DNA of 64,000 bases from Lachnoclostridium sp. (GTDB taxonomy: Bacteria > Bacillota > Clostridia > Lachnospirales > Lachnospiraceae): the NCBI GenBank assembly GCA_021770065.1, contig JAETRR010000032.1, positions 1-64,000 of the forward strand, in the 5' to 3' direction. The position numbers were made by a program, and so were the translations under genes. Every line of letters begins with the position of its first letter. Position 1 is the first letter of the stretch. The notes beneath the pieces were generated by a model. The model did no database searches. It worked only from the letters and a program-made list of their open reading frames with translations, and was not told the origin of the DNA. This document shows positions 17,752 through 25,447 of this stretch, piece by piece.

Positions 17752-18888
17752 TCATCCGTGTGGTTTTATATTTACACGCTCCAGCTTCTCCTTCTTATAA
17801 GCCCCATAGCGTCCTTCCTCAATGGCTGCACGGATCTCTGTCATCATGGTATTGTAGAAATACAGGTTATGAAGCACGCAGAGCCGCATTCCCAGCATCT
17901 CTTTTGCCTTCAGAAGATGACGGATATATGCCCTGCTGTACCGCCGGCAGGCCGGGCACCGGCAGCCCTCCTCAATCGGCCTGTCGTCCAGCTCATATTT
18001 TGCATTAAAAAGATTGATCTTTCCGCAGTTGGTATACAGATGCCCATGACGGCCGTTCCGGCTCGGATACACGCAGTCAAAGAAGTCCACGCCGCGATCC
18101 ACTGCCTCCAGAATATTGGCCGGGGTCCCTACTCCCATCAGATAGGTAGGTTTGTCCTCCGGAAGGTAAGGCACTGTCTCTTCAATAATGTGATACATCT
18201 CCTCATGGGTCTCGCCCACAGCCAGGCCGCCGATGGCATAGCCGTCCAGATCCATCTCCGCTATCTGCCTGGCATGCGCAATCCGAATGTCTGCAAAGAC
18301 AGCTCCCTGATTGATGCCGAAAAGAAGCTGCCTGCGGTTAATGGTATCCGGAAGCTCATTGAGCCGCTTCATTTCCGCCCTGCACCTTTCAAGCCACCGG
18401 GTAGTACGCGCCACGGAGCGCTCCACGTAATCCCGTTCTGCCAGAGCAGGGGCACACTCGTCAAAAGCCATGGCAATGGTGGAGGCCAGATTGGACTGAA
18501 TCTGCATACTCTCCTCCGGCCCCATAAAAATTTTCCGGCCGTCCACATGGGAATGGAAATATACGCCCTCCTCCTTGATTTTGCGCAGAGACGCCAGGGA
18601 AAACACCTGGAATCCGCCGGAATCCGTAAGGATGGGCTTATCCCAGGACATAAATTTATGTAAACCTCCGAGTTTTTTTACAACCCGATCGCCGGGGCGC
18701 ACATGAAGATGGTAGGTATTGCTCAGCTCAACCTGGGTTCCGATCTCCTCCAAATCCGATGCGGCAACTGCGCCCTTGACGGCCGCCGCCGTTCCCACAT
18801 TCATAAAAACCGGCGTCTGCACTGTGCCGTGTACGGTTGTAAGCTCCGCTCTCTTTGCATTCCCGTCTTTTTTCAGTATACGATACAT
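17752..18888 (-). CDS. tgt: tRNA-guanine (queuine/preQ1) transglycosylase
   Basis: This 378-residue enzyme exchanges guanine-34 for preQ1 in GUN-anticodon tRNAs. Visible signatures are LTDSGGFQVFSL (catalytic Asp), GGLAVGE, MGVGTPANILEAVDRGVDFFDCVYPSRNGRHG (nucleophile Asp) and the zinc ligands CRCPAC...H. I chose the ATG at 18886-18888 (MYRILKKDG). An upstream TTG at 18919-18921 is possible but gives a non-family extension. It directly follows aroC. Confidence 0.95.
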   Translation of the reverse strand: MYRILKKDGNAKRAELTTVHGTVQTPVFMNVGTAAAVKGAVAASDLEEIGTQVELSNTYHLHVRPGDRVVKKLGGLHKFMSWDKPILTDSGGFQVFSLASLRKIKEEGVYFHSHVDGRKIFMGPEESMQIQSNLASTIAMAFDECAPALAERDYVERSVARTTRWLERCRAEMKRLNELPDTINRRQLLFGINQGAVFADIRIAHARQIAEMDLDGYAIGGLAVGETHEEMYHIIEETVPYLPEDKPTYLMGVGTPANILEAVDRGVDFFDCVYPSRNGRHGHLYTNCGKINLFNAKYELDDRPIEEGCRCPACRRYSRAYIRHLLKAKEMLGMRLCVLHNLYFYNTMMTEIRAAIEEGRYGAYKKEKLERVNIKPHG

Positions 18889-18908
18889 TAATTTTTGTCC
18901 TCCCGCTT

Positions 18909-20009
18909 TCAGTTCCTCCAAATCCTCTGTAAATATTCCATTCTGGCGCCCATTCCTTCCAGCAGCGCGTCTGCCAGAACAAGAGCCGCCATAGCTTCTA
19001 CTACCACCACTGCCCTCGGTACAATCACCGGATCATGGCGCCCCCGGATGCTGACTTCGATATTTTCCCCATTTTTGTTCACCGTATGCTGAGGTGTGCA
19101 GATGGAAGGCGTAGGCTTAACGGCCGCCCGGAATATAAGATCGCTTCCGTCGCTGATCCCCCCTAAGATGCCGCCTGCATGATTTGTTTCCTTTAAGACT
19201 GTCTGCCCCCGGCATACAAAGGCATCATTATTTCCGCTTCCTTTTGCCCTGGCTGCTCCGAAACCGTCTCCTATCTCAAAGCCTTTCACTGCACCAATGG
19301 AAAGTACAGCCTTTGCAAGATCGGCATCCAGTTTGTCAAAGCAGGGCTCGCCTAAGCCTGCCGGAAGCCCCCTCACTACACATTCAATGATACCTCCCGA
19401 GGAATCCTGTTCTTTCATACACTCCTGAAGATAAGCCGCCGCTTCTTCCGCTGCCCGGGCATCCGGCATAAAGAATGCGTTCTCCCAGATGGCTTCCTCC
19501 GAAAAACGCTCCCGGTCAATTTCTACAGGACCAATGGCACTGGCATAGGCACATAGATGGATTCCCAGCTCTTTAAGAAGCTTTGCCGCAATCGCTCCCG
19601 CCGCCACCCTTCCAATGGTCTCCCGGCCTGAAGAGCGGCCGCCGCCCCGGTAGTCACGAAAGCCGTACTTCTGATCAAAAGTATAATCCGCATGCCCCGG
19701 GCGATAGTAAGAAGCTATCTCACTGTAGTCACCGGAACGCTGGGAAGTATTCCTCACCATCAGGGAAATGGGGGTTCCTGTGGTCATTCCCTCAAATATT
19801 CCCGAAAGAATCTCCACCTGATCCGCCTCCGCCCGGCTGGTCGTGTACCGGGACTGCCCCGGCTTTCTGCGGTTTAAATATTGCTGGATATCCTCTTCTG
19901 TGACGGCAAGGCCTGCAGGGCATCCGTCCACCACCACACCGATTGCTTTTCCATGGGATTCTCCCCAGGTTGAAATACAAAAATGTTTTCCAAATATGGA
20001 ACCTGCCAT
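18909..20009 (-). CDS. aroC: Chorismate synthase
   Basis: This 366-residue FMN-dependent enzyme makes chorismate from 5-enolpyruvylshikimate 3-phosphate. Family signatures are SIFGKHFCISTWGESHGKAIG at the start, GRKPGQSRYTTSR-like RRKPGQSRYTT, DYRGGGRSSGRET and the C-terminal RHDPVIVPRAVVV. Length is normal. The tgt gene follows closely downstream. No other shikimate gene is present in the window. Confidence 0.95.
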   Translation of the reverse strand: MAGSIFGKHFCISTWGESHGKAIGVVVDGCPAGLAVTEEDIQQYLNRRKPGQSRYTTSRAEADQVEILSGIFEGMTTGTPISLMVRNTSQRSGDYSEIASYYRPGHADYTFDQKYGFRDYRGGGRSSGRETIGRVAAGAIAAKLLKELGIHLCAYASAIGPVEIDRERFSEEAIWENAFFMPDARAAEEAAAYLQECMKEQDSSGGIIECVVRGLPAGLGEPCFDKLDADLAKAVLSIGAVKGFEIGDGFGAARAKGSGNNDAFVCRGQTVLKETNHAGGILGGISDGSDLIFRAAVKPTPSICTPQHTVNKNGENIEVSIRGRHDPVIVPRAVVVVEAMAALVLADALLEGMGARMEYLQRIWRN

Positions 20010-20061
20010 AATCTCTTCCTGCTCTTTCTGAATTCTTATGTATCTGCCTTTAAAACAATAA

Positions 20062-20130
20062 GCATACCTTATTGGACGAAGTCCACCAGCCCCAAAGGGG
20101 CATGCATTAATGGGGTACCCGTAGGGTATA
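20062..20130. repeat. Dispersed 69-nt structured repeat, copy A
   Basis: This intergenic copy reads GCATACCTTATTGGACGAAG at its start and GGGTATA at its end. It can form GGAC-GAA-GTCC, GCCCC-AAA-GGGGC and an outer ATACC/GGTAT pairing. The copy at 50341-50409 shares about two thirds of the bases, with compensating changes in the small stems. Confidence 0.65.
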
Positions 20131-20149
20131 GTTTATCATAATAAAGCAT

Positions 20150-20182
20150 CAAACACAAGAGCCCGGCAATCCTGCCAGGCTC
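20150..20182 (-). terminator. Terminator of the spoIIIA cluster
   Basis: On the minus strand, GAGCCTGGCA and TGCCGGGCTC form a stem with a 4-base loop (20159-20182). It is followed by TTGTGTTTG, about 60 bases beyond the spoIIIAH stop. Confidence 0.7.
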
Positions 20183-20239
20183 CCATTTCTATTCCTTAGT
20201 ATCTGTGTACGACCCGGAAGTGAACACATCCTTTATTTC

Positions 20240-20923
20240 TTACTCCGCTTCCGCCACAGGCGTAATCACAATATTCTCCCCGGAGATTCCTGTCTTGCGC
20301 TTCACGATGTCTTCAATCTGGGCCCGGCCTGCGTCGTCGATCTCTGTCATATTCACAACCACATCCGCCTGCCCGTCAGTAATACTTACCACTACATCTT
20401 CAAAGCCTTTGGCCTGCAAAAGAATCTCTGCGGCGGATTCGCGCTCCGCAATATCGGTCAGGGCAATCATGCTGTCAATGGCTTCCTGCTTCTGGGCATC
20501 GGAAATATTCGTGTTGTTGATGACCTCCAGAAGGATTTCCTTATTCCTGGATCGAAGCTGCTCTCTGGTCACCTTCGCCTCGGCGGAAAATCCCACACCG
20601 GATGTTGTGTTTGCCATTACGGCCTCACCCGGATTCTCATCCTCTCCAAGCTCTGCCGTATCCAGATCCGATGCATCCTGATCAAGGCTTGCAATGTCGC
20701 CGTCTGCGAACTGCAGCTCCTCAAGTCCTGTCTGGGCGTACAAATCTTCTGCAGAAATATCGGCTGCCATATTGTCCTCATCCTCTTTTGCAACCGCATC
20801 CGAGCCTGCCGTAATGCTGGCAGAGTCAAGCTTTGTTCCGGAATAGTTTAAGTACCCTGCTACCGCGATCATAATAGCCAGCGCGGTAATGATCATCTGG
20901 TTTTTTTTGAATATGTTCTTCAC
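20240..20923 (-). CDS. spoIIIAH: Stage III sporulation protein AH
   Basis: This 227-residue protein is the mother-cell half of the SpoIIQ-SpoIIIAH channel across the forespore membranes. It has a short cytoplasmic end, one membrane segment (about residues 10-28), an acidic linker and an intact ring-building domain (REQLRSRNKEILLEVINN to TGISGENIVITPV). The start is GTG behind GGAGGG. It is the last gene of the spoIIIA cluster. Expression is expected from sigma-E, by family knowledge. Confidence 0.92.
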   Translation of the reverse strand: MKNIFKKNQMIITALAIMIAVAGYLNYSGTKLDSASITAGSDAVAKEDEDNMAADISAEDLYAQTGLEELQFADGDIASLDQDASDLDTAELGEDENPGEAVMANTTSGVGFSAEAKVTREQLRSRNKEILLEVINNTNISDAQKQEAIDSMIALTDIAERESAAEILLQAKGFEDVVVSITDGQADVVVNMTEIDDAGRAQIEDIVKRKTGISGENIVITPVAEAE

Positions 20924-20953
20924 TTTGAACCCTCCATCTTCATTATTTTTATT

Positions 20954-21376
20954 TTATGTGCCTCCCTCCCGTTCGTTTTCCTGGGTAGTCCGGCTTCCTC
21001 CCTGAGAATCTGTCTCTTCCACCCTCTGGCTTCTGGAAGGCGCGTCTTTCTCCACCACTTTTTCCGAGGAGGAACGCAGCGTAATCATCACCTCTACCCT
21101 GCCCACACCTTCCACCTTCTCTAAGACCTCCTTCAGACGCTTTTCCTGCTGCCGTTCATAGGAATTCTCCGATGATGTCTGATCTGTTCCTTTTAAGTCA
21201 TCCCCACCTGCATCAGTTTCTTCCATCCGGGACGTTTTTTCCCTTTTCGGCTCTGTCGGAATGGCTATCACCAGCAAAAGGACGCCAAAGAGCAGGAGAA
21301 TCACAAGCTGATCCTTCTTCGGCTTTTTAATCTTCTTCCGGTTTTCCGATTTCAATATGGATTTCAGGAATTCCAC
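20954..21376 (-). CDS. spoIIIAG: Stage III sporulation protein AG, C-terminally truncated
   Basis: The 140-residue protein has a membrane segment (QLVILLLFGVLLLVIAIP, about 23-40) and the conserved block LKEVLEKVEGVGRVEVMITLRSS followed by EKVVEKD and TDSQGGSRTTQENERE. It then stops at once. SpoIIIAG proteins usually run about 60-90 residues further, through a PEVEGVLVVAEGG...ISEAVQALFG region that completes the ring-building fold. That region is missing in all frames, since spoIIIAH begins 30 bases later. The start is GTG, overlapping spoIIIAF by 50 bases. Either this is a deletion allele or a lineage with a short AG. Confidence 0.85.
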   Translation of the reverse strand: MEFLKSILKSENRKKIKKPKKDQLVILLLFGVLLLVIAIPTEPKREKTSRMEETDAGGDDLKGTDQTSSENSYERQQEKRLKEVLEKVEGVGRVEVMITLRSSSEKVVEKDAPSRSQRVEETDSQGGSRTTQENEREGGT

Positions 21377-21734
21377 TGCTTTCTCCTTCCTCCTTTTCCT
21401 GTACCTGTTCCTCCTTTAAGCTCTCCGCCTCATCCCGGGCCTCGTAAAGCTTTTCCTCCAGATGTCTTTGATATTCCTCCTCTATGGCCTCCTGCTTCTC
21501 AAGGAAATCCTGGAGCTCCCGGTCATAAGTTTGTCTGGCGTAATTATCATCCAGCTGCCTCTCCAGCCCAAAGACGGAGAGAAACGGAGACATGACGAGA
21601 ATCATCAGAACAATTCCCATAAAAAACTGCAGATATTTCCGCTGGTTCTTCTCCGGAAGCACATGAAGCACTACCACCATCAGAAGCGTATAAAACGCAA
21701 TATCCTGTATCCATCCAAATAATAATTCTTTCAT
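21327..21734 (-). CDS. spoIIIAF: Stage III sporulation protein AF, short form
   Basis: This 135-residue protein has two membrane helices (about 5-25 and 34-52) followed by a highly charged coiled-coil stretch. It matches SpoIIIAF at the N-terminus (FYTLLMVVVLHVLPEKNQRKYLQFFMGIVLMI). B. subtilis SpoIIIAF is about 206 residues, and its soluble ring-building-like domain is not recognisable here. The start codon touches a solo copy of the dispersed tag (21734-21748), which lies between the GGAGGAGG-like ribosome binding site and the ATG. Confidence 0.83.
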   Translation of the reverse strand: MKELLFGWIQDIAFYTLLMVVVLHVLPEKNQRKYLQFFMGIVLMILVMSPFLSVFGLERQLDDNYARQTYDRELQDFLEKQEAIEEEYQRHLEEKLYEARDEAESLKEEQVQEKEEGESSGIPEIHIEIGKPEED

Positions 21735-21748
21735 TCCAGTTCCGTAAT
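21734..21748. repeat. Solo TTCCAGTTCCGTAAT tag at the spoIIIAF start
   Basis: This exact 15-base copy of the tag family has no attached hairpin. It lies directly before the spoIIIAF start codon on the minus strand. Confidence 0.7.
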
Positions 21749-21795
21749 GCCTCCTCCAGTCCCACTTATCCGGAACAATTTACAATCACGCCCTC

Positions 21796-22944
21796 TCACC
21801 CTCTCACTGATACGGTGACTACGGCGATGGTCAGCATAAAGAGTACCGCTGTTGTGAATACCACACGGAACAGCAGGCGGATTCCCTCCCCCACCCCGGA
21901 CACACAGCCGGTCATCCGCTTATCTGACACCGGCTGAAGAAGCGCTGCAGCCAGCTCCAGAATCAGCATCAGCACTCCGAGCTTTACAAGGGGCATCAGG
22001 CAGATCAGCACAATAACCACCAGCGCCGCCGCACCGATGCCGTTTTTTATAAGCACGGATGAGCCGAGAACCACATCCGTCACGGAACCGGCGATATTTC
22101 CGATGCCGGGGATCATTTCCGCCGCCCGGCTGAACAGGGTGGTTTTCAGGGAATCCACCGCCGGGTTTAAAATCCCCTGGATGGTATTAAAACCAATCAC
22201 CACTGCGAGCATGGATTTCAGCAGCCATACGGTAACCCTGGATGCCATCTCTTTCATCTGGGACAGATACTCCTCCCTGGTCAGGTGGTTCACAAAGACG
22301 AGAATCACATGCATCTGAATCAGTGTCATCAAACCGTTTTGAATCAGTCTTTGAATAAAATAAATCAATCCCAGAAAAAATTCGTAGAACACCAGAGCCG
22401 TAGTGCTGCCGGAGGCCATGGTCACGGCCAGGCAGAAAGCCGGAACCAGTACATTCATAAAACTCTGGATTCCGTCAAGCACCTCCCTGGTAATCTCTAC
22501 GGCTCCGGAAAATATCTGCAGCAGAATCAAAAACAGCAAGAGGTATGTTATCTCAAAGCTCACTTCCGCAATCTGCTGATTCTGGAAAATATTCGAAAAA
22601 TTGGACATCAGAGCCGCCGCTATGCCAAGAAGCAGAATGGAGAGTAACAGATGTTTCTCGGTACTCCAGTTATTACCCATCTGCTCCACAACCGCCGACA
22701 CAAAACTCTCCAGAGTAAACGGCTGCTCCCCTCTTAAAAGCTCCATCACTGTATCTTCAAACCGGAATTCTCCTCCCAGGATCTCCTCCACAGACTGTTC
22801 AATCTCATCAAAATCCAGCTCCTCCACCATGGACAGATCTGCCGCCTGCACCGGAAAGGACAGACAGAATCCGCAAAACAGAATACCAAATAAAAAACGG
22901 AGGATGAAAGGCCCTAAGCATTTTCCCGTATGCTTCATTCTCAT
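21796..22944 (-). CDS. spoIIIAE: Stage III sporulation protein AE
   Basis: The 382-residue protein has a signal-like N-terminus (GPFILRFLFGILFCGFCLSFPVQA), an extracytoplasmic acidic segment and about seven membrane helices. Conserved blocks include FMNVLVPAFCLAVTMASGSTTALVFYEF and FNTIQGILNPAVDSLKTTLFSRAAEMIPGIG. It is part of the membrane core of the SpoIIIA feeding-tube complex. Its start overlaps the spoIIIAD stop (ATGA). Confidence 0.93.
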   Translation of the reverse strand: MRMKHTGKCLGPFILRFLFGILFCGFCLSFPVQAADLSMVEELDFDEIEQSVEEILGGEFRFEDTVMELLRGEQPFTLESFVSAVVEQMGNNWSTEKHLLLSILLLGIAAALMSNFSNIFQNQQIAEVSFEITYLLLFLILLQIFSGAVEITREVLDGIQSFMNVLVPAFCLAVTMASGSTTALVFYEFFLGLIYFIQRLIQNGLMTLIQMHVILVFVNHLTREEYLSQMKEMASRVTVWLLKSMLAVVIGFNTIQGILNPAVDSLKTTLFSRAAEMIPGIGNIAGSVTDVVLGSSVLIKNGIGAAALVVIVLICLMPLVKLGVLMLILELAAALLQPVSDKRMTGCVSGVGEGIRLLFRVVFTTAVLFMLTIAVVTVSVRG

Positions 22945-23324
22945 GTCCCCAGAAATTCCCGGATGGTCTCCAAAAGGGCCGTGATAATAGGCATGCTGAC
23001 AGCCAGAATGGAGAGCTTGCTGAATACTCCGATCTGTCCGGCAATCGCACCATACCCCGCATCACGGCAGATATCCGAGGCAAATTCCGCTATGTAGGTG
23101 ATGCCTATGATTTTGAGCAGGGCCTGGATGTAAGAGCTCTGGATAGAAATGGAGCTTTGAATCAGCTTCACGCTCTCCACTACCACTTCCAGCTTCCCGG
23201 CCGCTAAAAACAGCAGAAATACACTGGTGGCAATGCTGAGATAGACGGAAAATTCCGGCTTGACTGCTTTTATCTGAAGTGCCAGAAGAACACCGGCAAT
23301 TCCAATCATGGCTGCCTGCAGCAT
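22941..23324 (-). CDS. spoIIIAD: Stage III sporulation protein AD
   Basis: This 127-residue protein has four membrane helices and the SpoIIIAD pattern (LLKIIGITYIAEFASDICRDAGYGAIAGQIGVFSKL). The ATG at 23322-23324 follows AGAGGTG by seven bases. A GTG four codons upstream is less likely. A tandem repeat array separates it from spoIIIAC, an interruption of a cluster that is usually tightly packed. Confidence 0.92.
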   Translation of the reverse strand: MLQAAMIGIAGVLLALQIKAVKPEFSVYLSIATSVFLLFLAAGKLEVVVESVKLIQSSISIQSSYIQALLKIIGITYIAEFASDICRDAGYGAIAGQIGVFSKLSILAVSMPIITALLETIREFLGT

Positions 23325-23354
23325 ATAATATATCACCTCTTATTCCAGTTCTGA

Positions 23355-23580
23355 TTCCAGTTCCGTAATATCCCTCCCATGCACCTGTATGAAATCAATT
23401 TCCAGCCGCAGGTCCATGCGTCTGTAAATTGATTTGTGCATCGTGCGGGATATTACTGATTCCAGTTCCGTAATATCCCTCCCCATGCACCTGCATGAAA
23501 TCAATTTCCAGCCGCAGGTCCATGCGTCTGTAAATTGATTTGTGCATCGTGCGGGATATTACTGTTTCCAGTTCCGTAAT
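23355..23580. repeat. Tag-hairpin array, locus a (two 105-bp units plus a final tag)
   Basis: Tag TTCCAGTTCCGTAAT occurs at 23355-23369, 23460-23474 and 23566-23580. Each of the first two is followed by a 92-93-nt imperfect palindrome (23365-23456 and 23470-23562). Its outer arms are GTAATATCCC/GGGATATTAC and its inner arms are ATGCAC/GTGCAT and AAATCAATTT/AAATTGATTT. The two units differ by one substitution and one indel. A partial tag, TTCCAGTTC, precedes the array at 23343. It lies between spoIIIAD and spoIIIAC. Confidence 0.92.
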
Positions 23581-23585
23581 ACTCT

Positions 23586-23780
23586 TTACAACGCAAAGAG
23601 CCTTTGCATGGTATCAAACAAGTCAAAAATATAAGGCAGAATCCAGAACAGCACCAGCACCAGGCCGGCCAGGCTGGTGAGGAATGCCTGCTCCTCCCGT
23701 CCGCTGTGCTTTAGAATCTGACTCAGCACAGACACAAGGATTCCCACCGCTGCAATTTTAAATATGAGATTGACGCTCAT
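23586..23780 (-). CDS. spoIIIAC: Stage III sporulation protein AC
   Basis: This 64-residue protein has two membrane helices, starts MSVNLIFKIAAVGILVSVLSQIL and contains SGREEQAFLTSLAGLVLVLFW. Both are typical of SpoIIIAC, and length matches the family. The frame is open further upstream, but the ATG at 23778-23780 follows AGGAAGC and the family start. It is a small membrane component of the SpoIIIA complex. Confidence 0.93.
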   Translation of the reverse strand: MSVNLIFKIAAVGILVSVLSQILKHSGREEQAFLTSLAGLVLVLFWILPYIFDLFDTMQRLFAL

Positions 23781-23793
23781 AGCTTCCTCCCGT

Positions 23794-24312
23794 TTACACC
23801 AGCAGGATGACCAGGAAAATGCCTCCGGCCACTCCCAGGCTTTGGTACAATTTCTGTTTTGTCCGGGCTGCCTCCTGTGCCTCCCGGATACGAAGCTCCA
23901 GCTGTTCCAGGTAGAGATCAATGGAGGACAGCTGCATTTCCAGATCAAGATATCCCAGAACTTCGCCCAATCCCCCTAACTGCTCCTTGTCCTCCTTTTT
24001 CAGACGGGTGTCGGACAGACTGGACTTAATCTGTGCCTGCCAGAGTTCGCCAAAGCTCCTGTTCCCGGGATTTGCCATCTGCTCTGCCAGCTCCTCCAGG
24101 AAGCTTCCGAAAGGCTCCTTCATGCGGACTGCCATACTGGCAAATGCCTCCGGCAGAGGAGTTTTCGTATATTTAATCTCCCCTCTCAGCATATAGATCA
24201 TCTGTTTTAACATGCGAAGCTCCATACAGCGTCCCTTTAAGTCATTGCTGTAACTGGCGCCGATTCCTGCGGCCGAAGCCAGAATCAGCAGGGCACCGAT
24301 TCCTTTTATCAC
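23794..24312 (-). CDS. spoIIIAB: Stage III sporulation protein AB
   Basis: This 172-residue protein has an N-terminal membrane segment, a GspF-like helical domain (RCMELRMLKQMIYMLRGEIKYTKTPLPEAFASMA) and a C-terminal membrane segment (LYQSLGVAGGIFLVILL). Length matches the family. The GTG start overlaps the TGA of spoIIIAA. It is related to type II secretion platform proteins and probably works with SpoIIIAA. Confidence 0.92.
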   Translation of the reverse strand: MIKGIGALLILASAAGIGASYSNDLKGRCMELRMLKQMIYMLRGEIKYTKTPLPEAFASMAVRMKEPFGSFLEELAEQMANPGNRSFGELWQAQIKSSLSDTRLKKEDKEQLGGLGEVLGYLDLEMQLSSIDLYLEQLELRIREAQEAARTKQKLYQSLGVAGGIFLVILLV

Positions 24313-25313
24313 AGAACTCTCCCCCTTTCATCCAGAATCCGCCGGACCATACCTGTCCGGACTCCACAGTCCTCCCCGCAGCTCTCTGCCGGTTCCTCTC
24401 CCCCGGGAGCCAAAGCCTGCGGACTGTCAGAGCCCATAATCACATAGCGTTCAAAGATCTGTTCCTCCACAAGCCTGCGAAGAAGAGGTTTGGATCGAAT
24501 ATCATCAAGAGAGTTTCCGTGAACCGTGGCAAGAAGGCGGCAGCCGCAGAACAGCGCCGTCTCCATGGCACGGATATCCTCCTCGCGCCCTATCTCATCC
24601 ACCGCCAGAACCTCCGGCGCCATAGAACGGATAAGCATCATCATTCCCTCCGCCTTGGGGCAGGCATCCATCACATCCGTGCGGATTCCTATGTCATTGG
24701 CCGGAATTCCCTGAAAACAGCCGCATATCTCGGAGCGCTCGTCCACCACTCCCACCGTGCGGCCCTTAAACCCTTTTGTCCCGTTGGAAATCAGCCGGAC
24801 CAGATCCCGGAGCAGCGTAGTTTTTCCGCCCCGGGGAGGTGAGATCAGCAGGGTATGTTTCAACCCTGTCTCATCATAGAGATAGGGCAGTACCTTGTCC
24901 CCGCAGCCGATAATCTGATGTGACAGCCGAAGATTCAGACAGGAAATATAGCGGATGCTTTTTACCTTGTCCCCATCCAGGACAGCTTTTCCGGACACAC
25001 CCAGGCGATGTCCGCCCCGGAGGGTGAGATAGCCTTGTTTCAGCTCATCTTCATAGGCATATAGAGAATATTTTCCCACCAAATCCATCGTCTCCCGGAT
25101 CTCCCTTTCCGTCACCAGAAAGGCTCTCCGGGGCTCCTTTAAGATTTCCCCCTGTTCAGACAGAAAATATTCCTCTTTGTCCAGACGGATCAGAAAAGGT
25201 TTACCGGCCCGGAGGCGGATCTCCTGAAGCTTTTCAAAATCCAGCTCTGTCTGTTCCAAAATCTCCCGGATATGCCGGGAAAAGAGATGTATAATCTCAT
25301 CCTTGTCCTTCAT
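24309..25313 (-). CDS. spoIIIAA: Stage III sporulation protein AA (secretion ATPase homologue)
   Basis: This 334-residue ATPase has Walker A SPPRGGKTT, Walker B EVLAVDEIGREED and the ATVHG motif, as in type II/IV secretion ATPases. It powers or assembles the SpoIIIA channel that keeps the engulfed forespore active. The ATG at 25311-25313 follows AGAGGTG. The frame extends 13 codons further upstream, but without support. It is the first gene of the cluster. Confidence 0.93.
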   Translation of the reverse strand: MKDKDEIIHLFSRHIREILEQTELDFEKLQEIRLRAGKPFLIRLDKEEYFLSEQGEILKEPRRAFLVTEREIRETMDLVGKYSLYAYEDELKQGYLTLRGGHRLGVSGKAVLDGDKVKSIRYISCLNLRLSHQIIGCGDKVLPYLYDETGLKHTLLISPPRGGKTTLLRDLVRLISNGTKGFKGRTVGVVDERSEICGCFQGIPANDIGIRTDVMDACPKAEGMMMLIRSMAPEVLAVDEIGREEDIRAMETALFCGCRLLATVHGNSLDDIRSKPLLRRLVEEQIFERYVIMGSDSPQALAPGGEEPAESCGEDCGVRTGMVRRILDERGRVL

Positions 25314-25350
25314 TTTCTCACCTCTTAGGAAAGTATATGAAGACGGGCAC

Positions 25351-25389
25351 AAAAAAAGACTAGCAAAAAAGCGTGCTTTTCTGCCAGCC
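25351..25389 (-). terminator. Terminator after the VWA-protein gene
   Basis: On the minus strand, GGCTGGCAGAAAAGC pairs with GCTTTTTTGCTAGTC using a few G-U pairs. TTTTTTTGTG follows. It separates the five-gene envelope operon from spoIIIAA. Confidence 0.8.
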
Positions 25390-25447
25390 TTATTTTAAAT
25401 CCCGTCCTTTCCCATAGCCCTCGGGAACGGACAAGGGAACCGTAAGA

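Noticed and set aside
23355..23580. CRISPR array
   Set aside because: The spacing is regular, but the inter-tag sequences are near-identical palindromes, not unique spacers. There are only two units and no cas genes. The same applies to 45861-46080.
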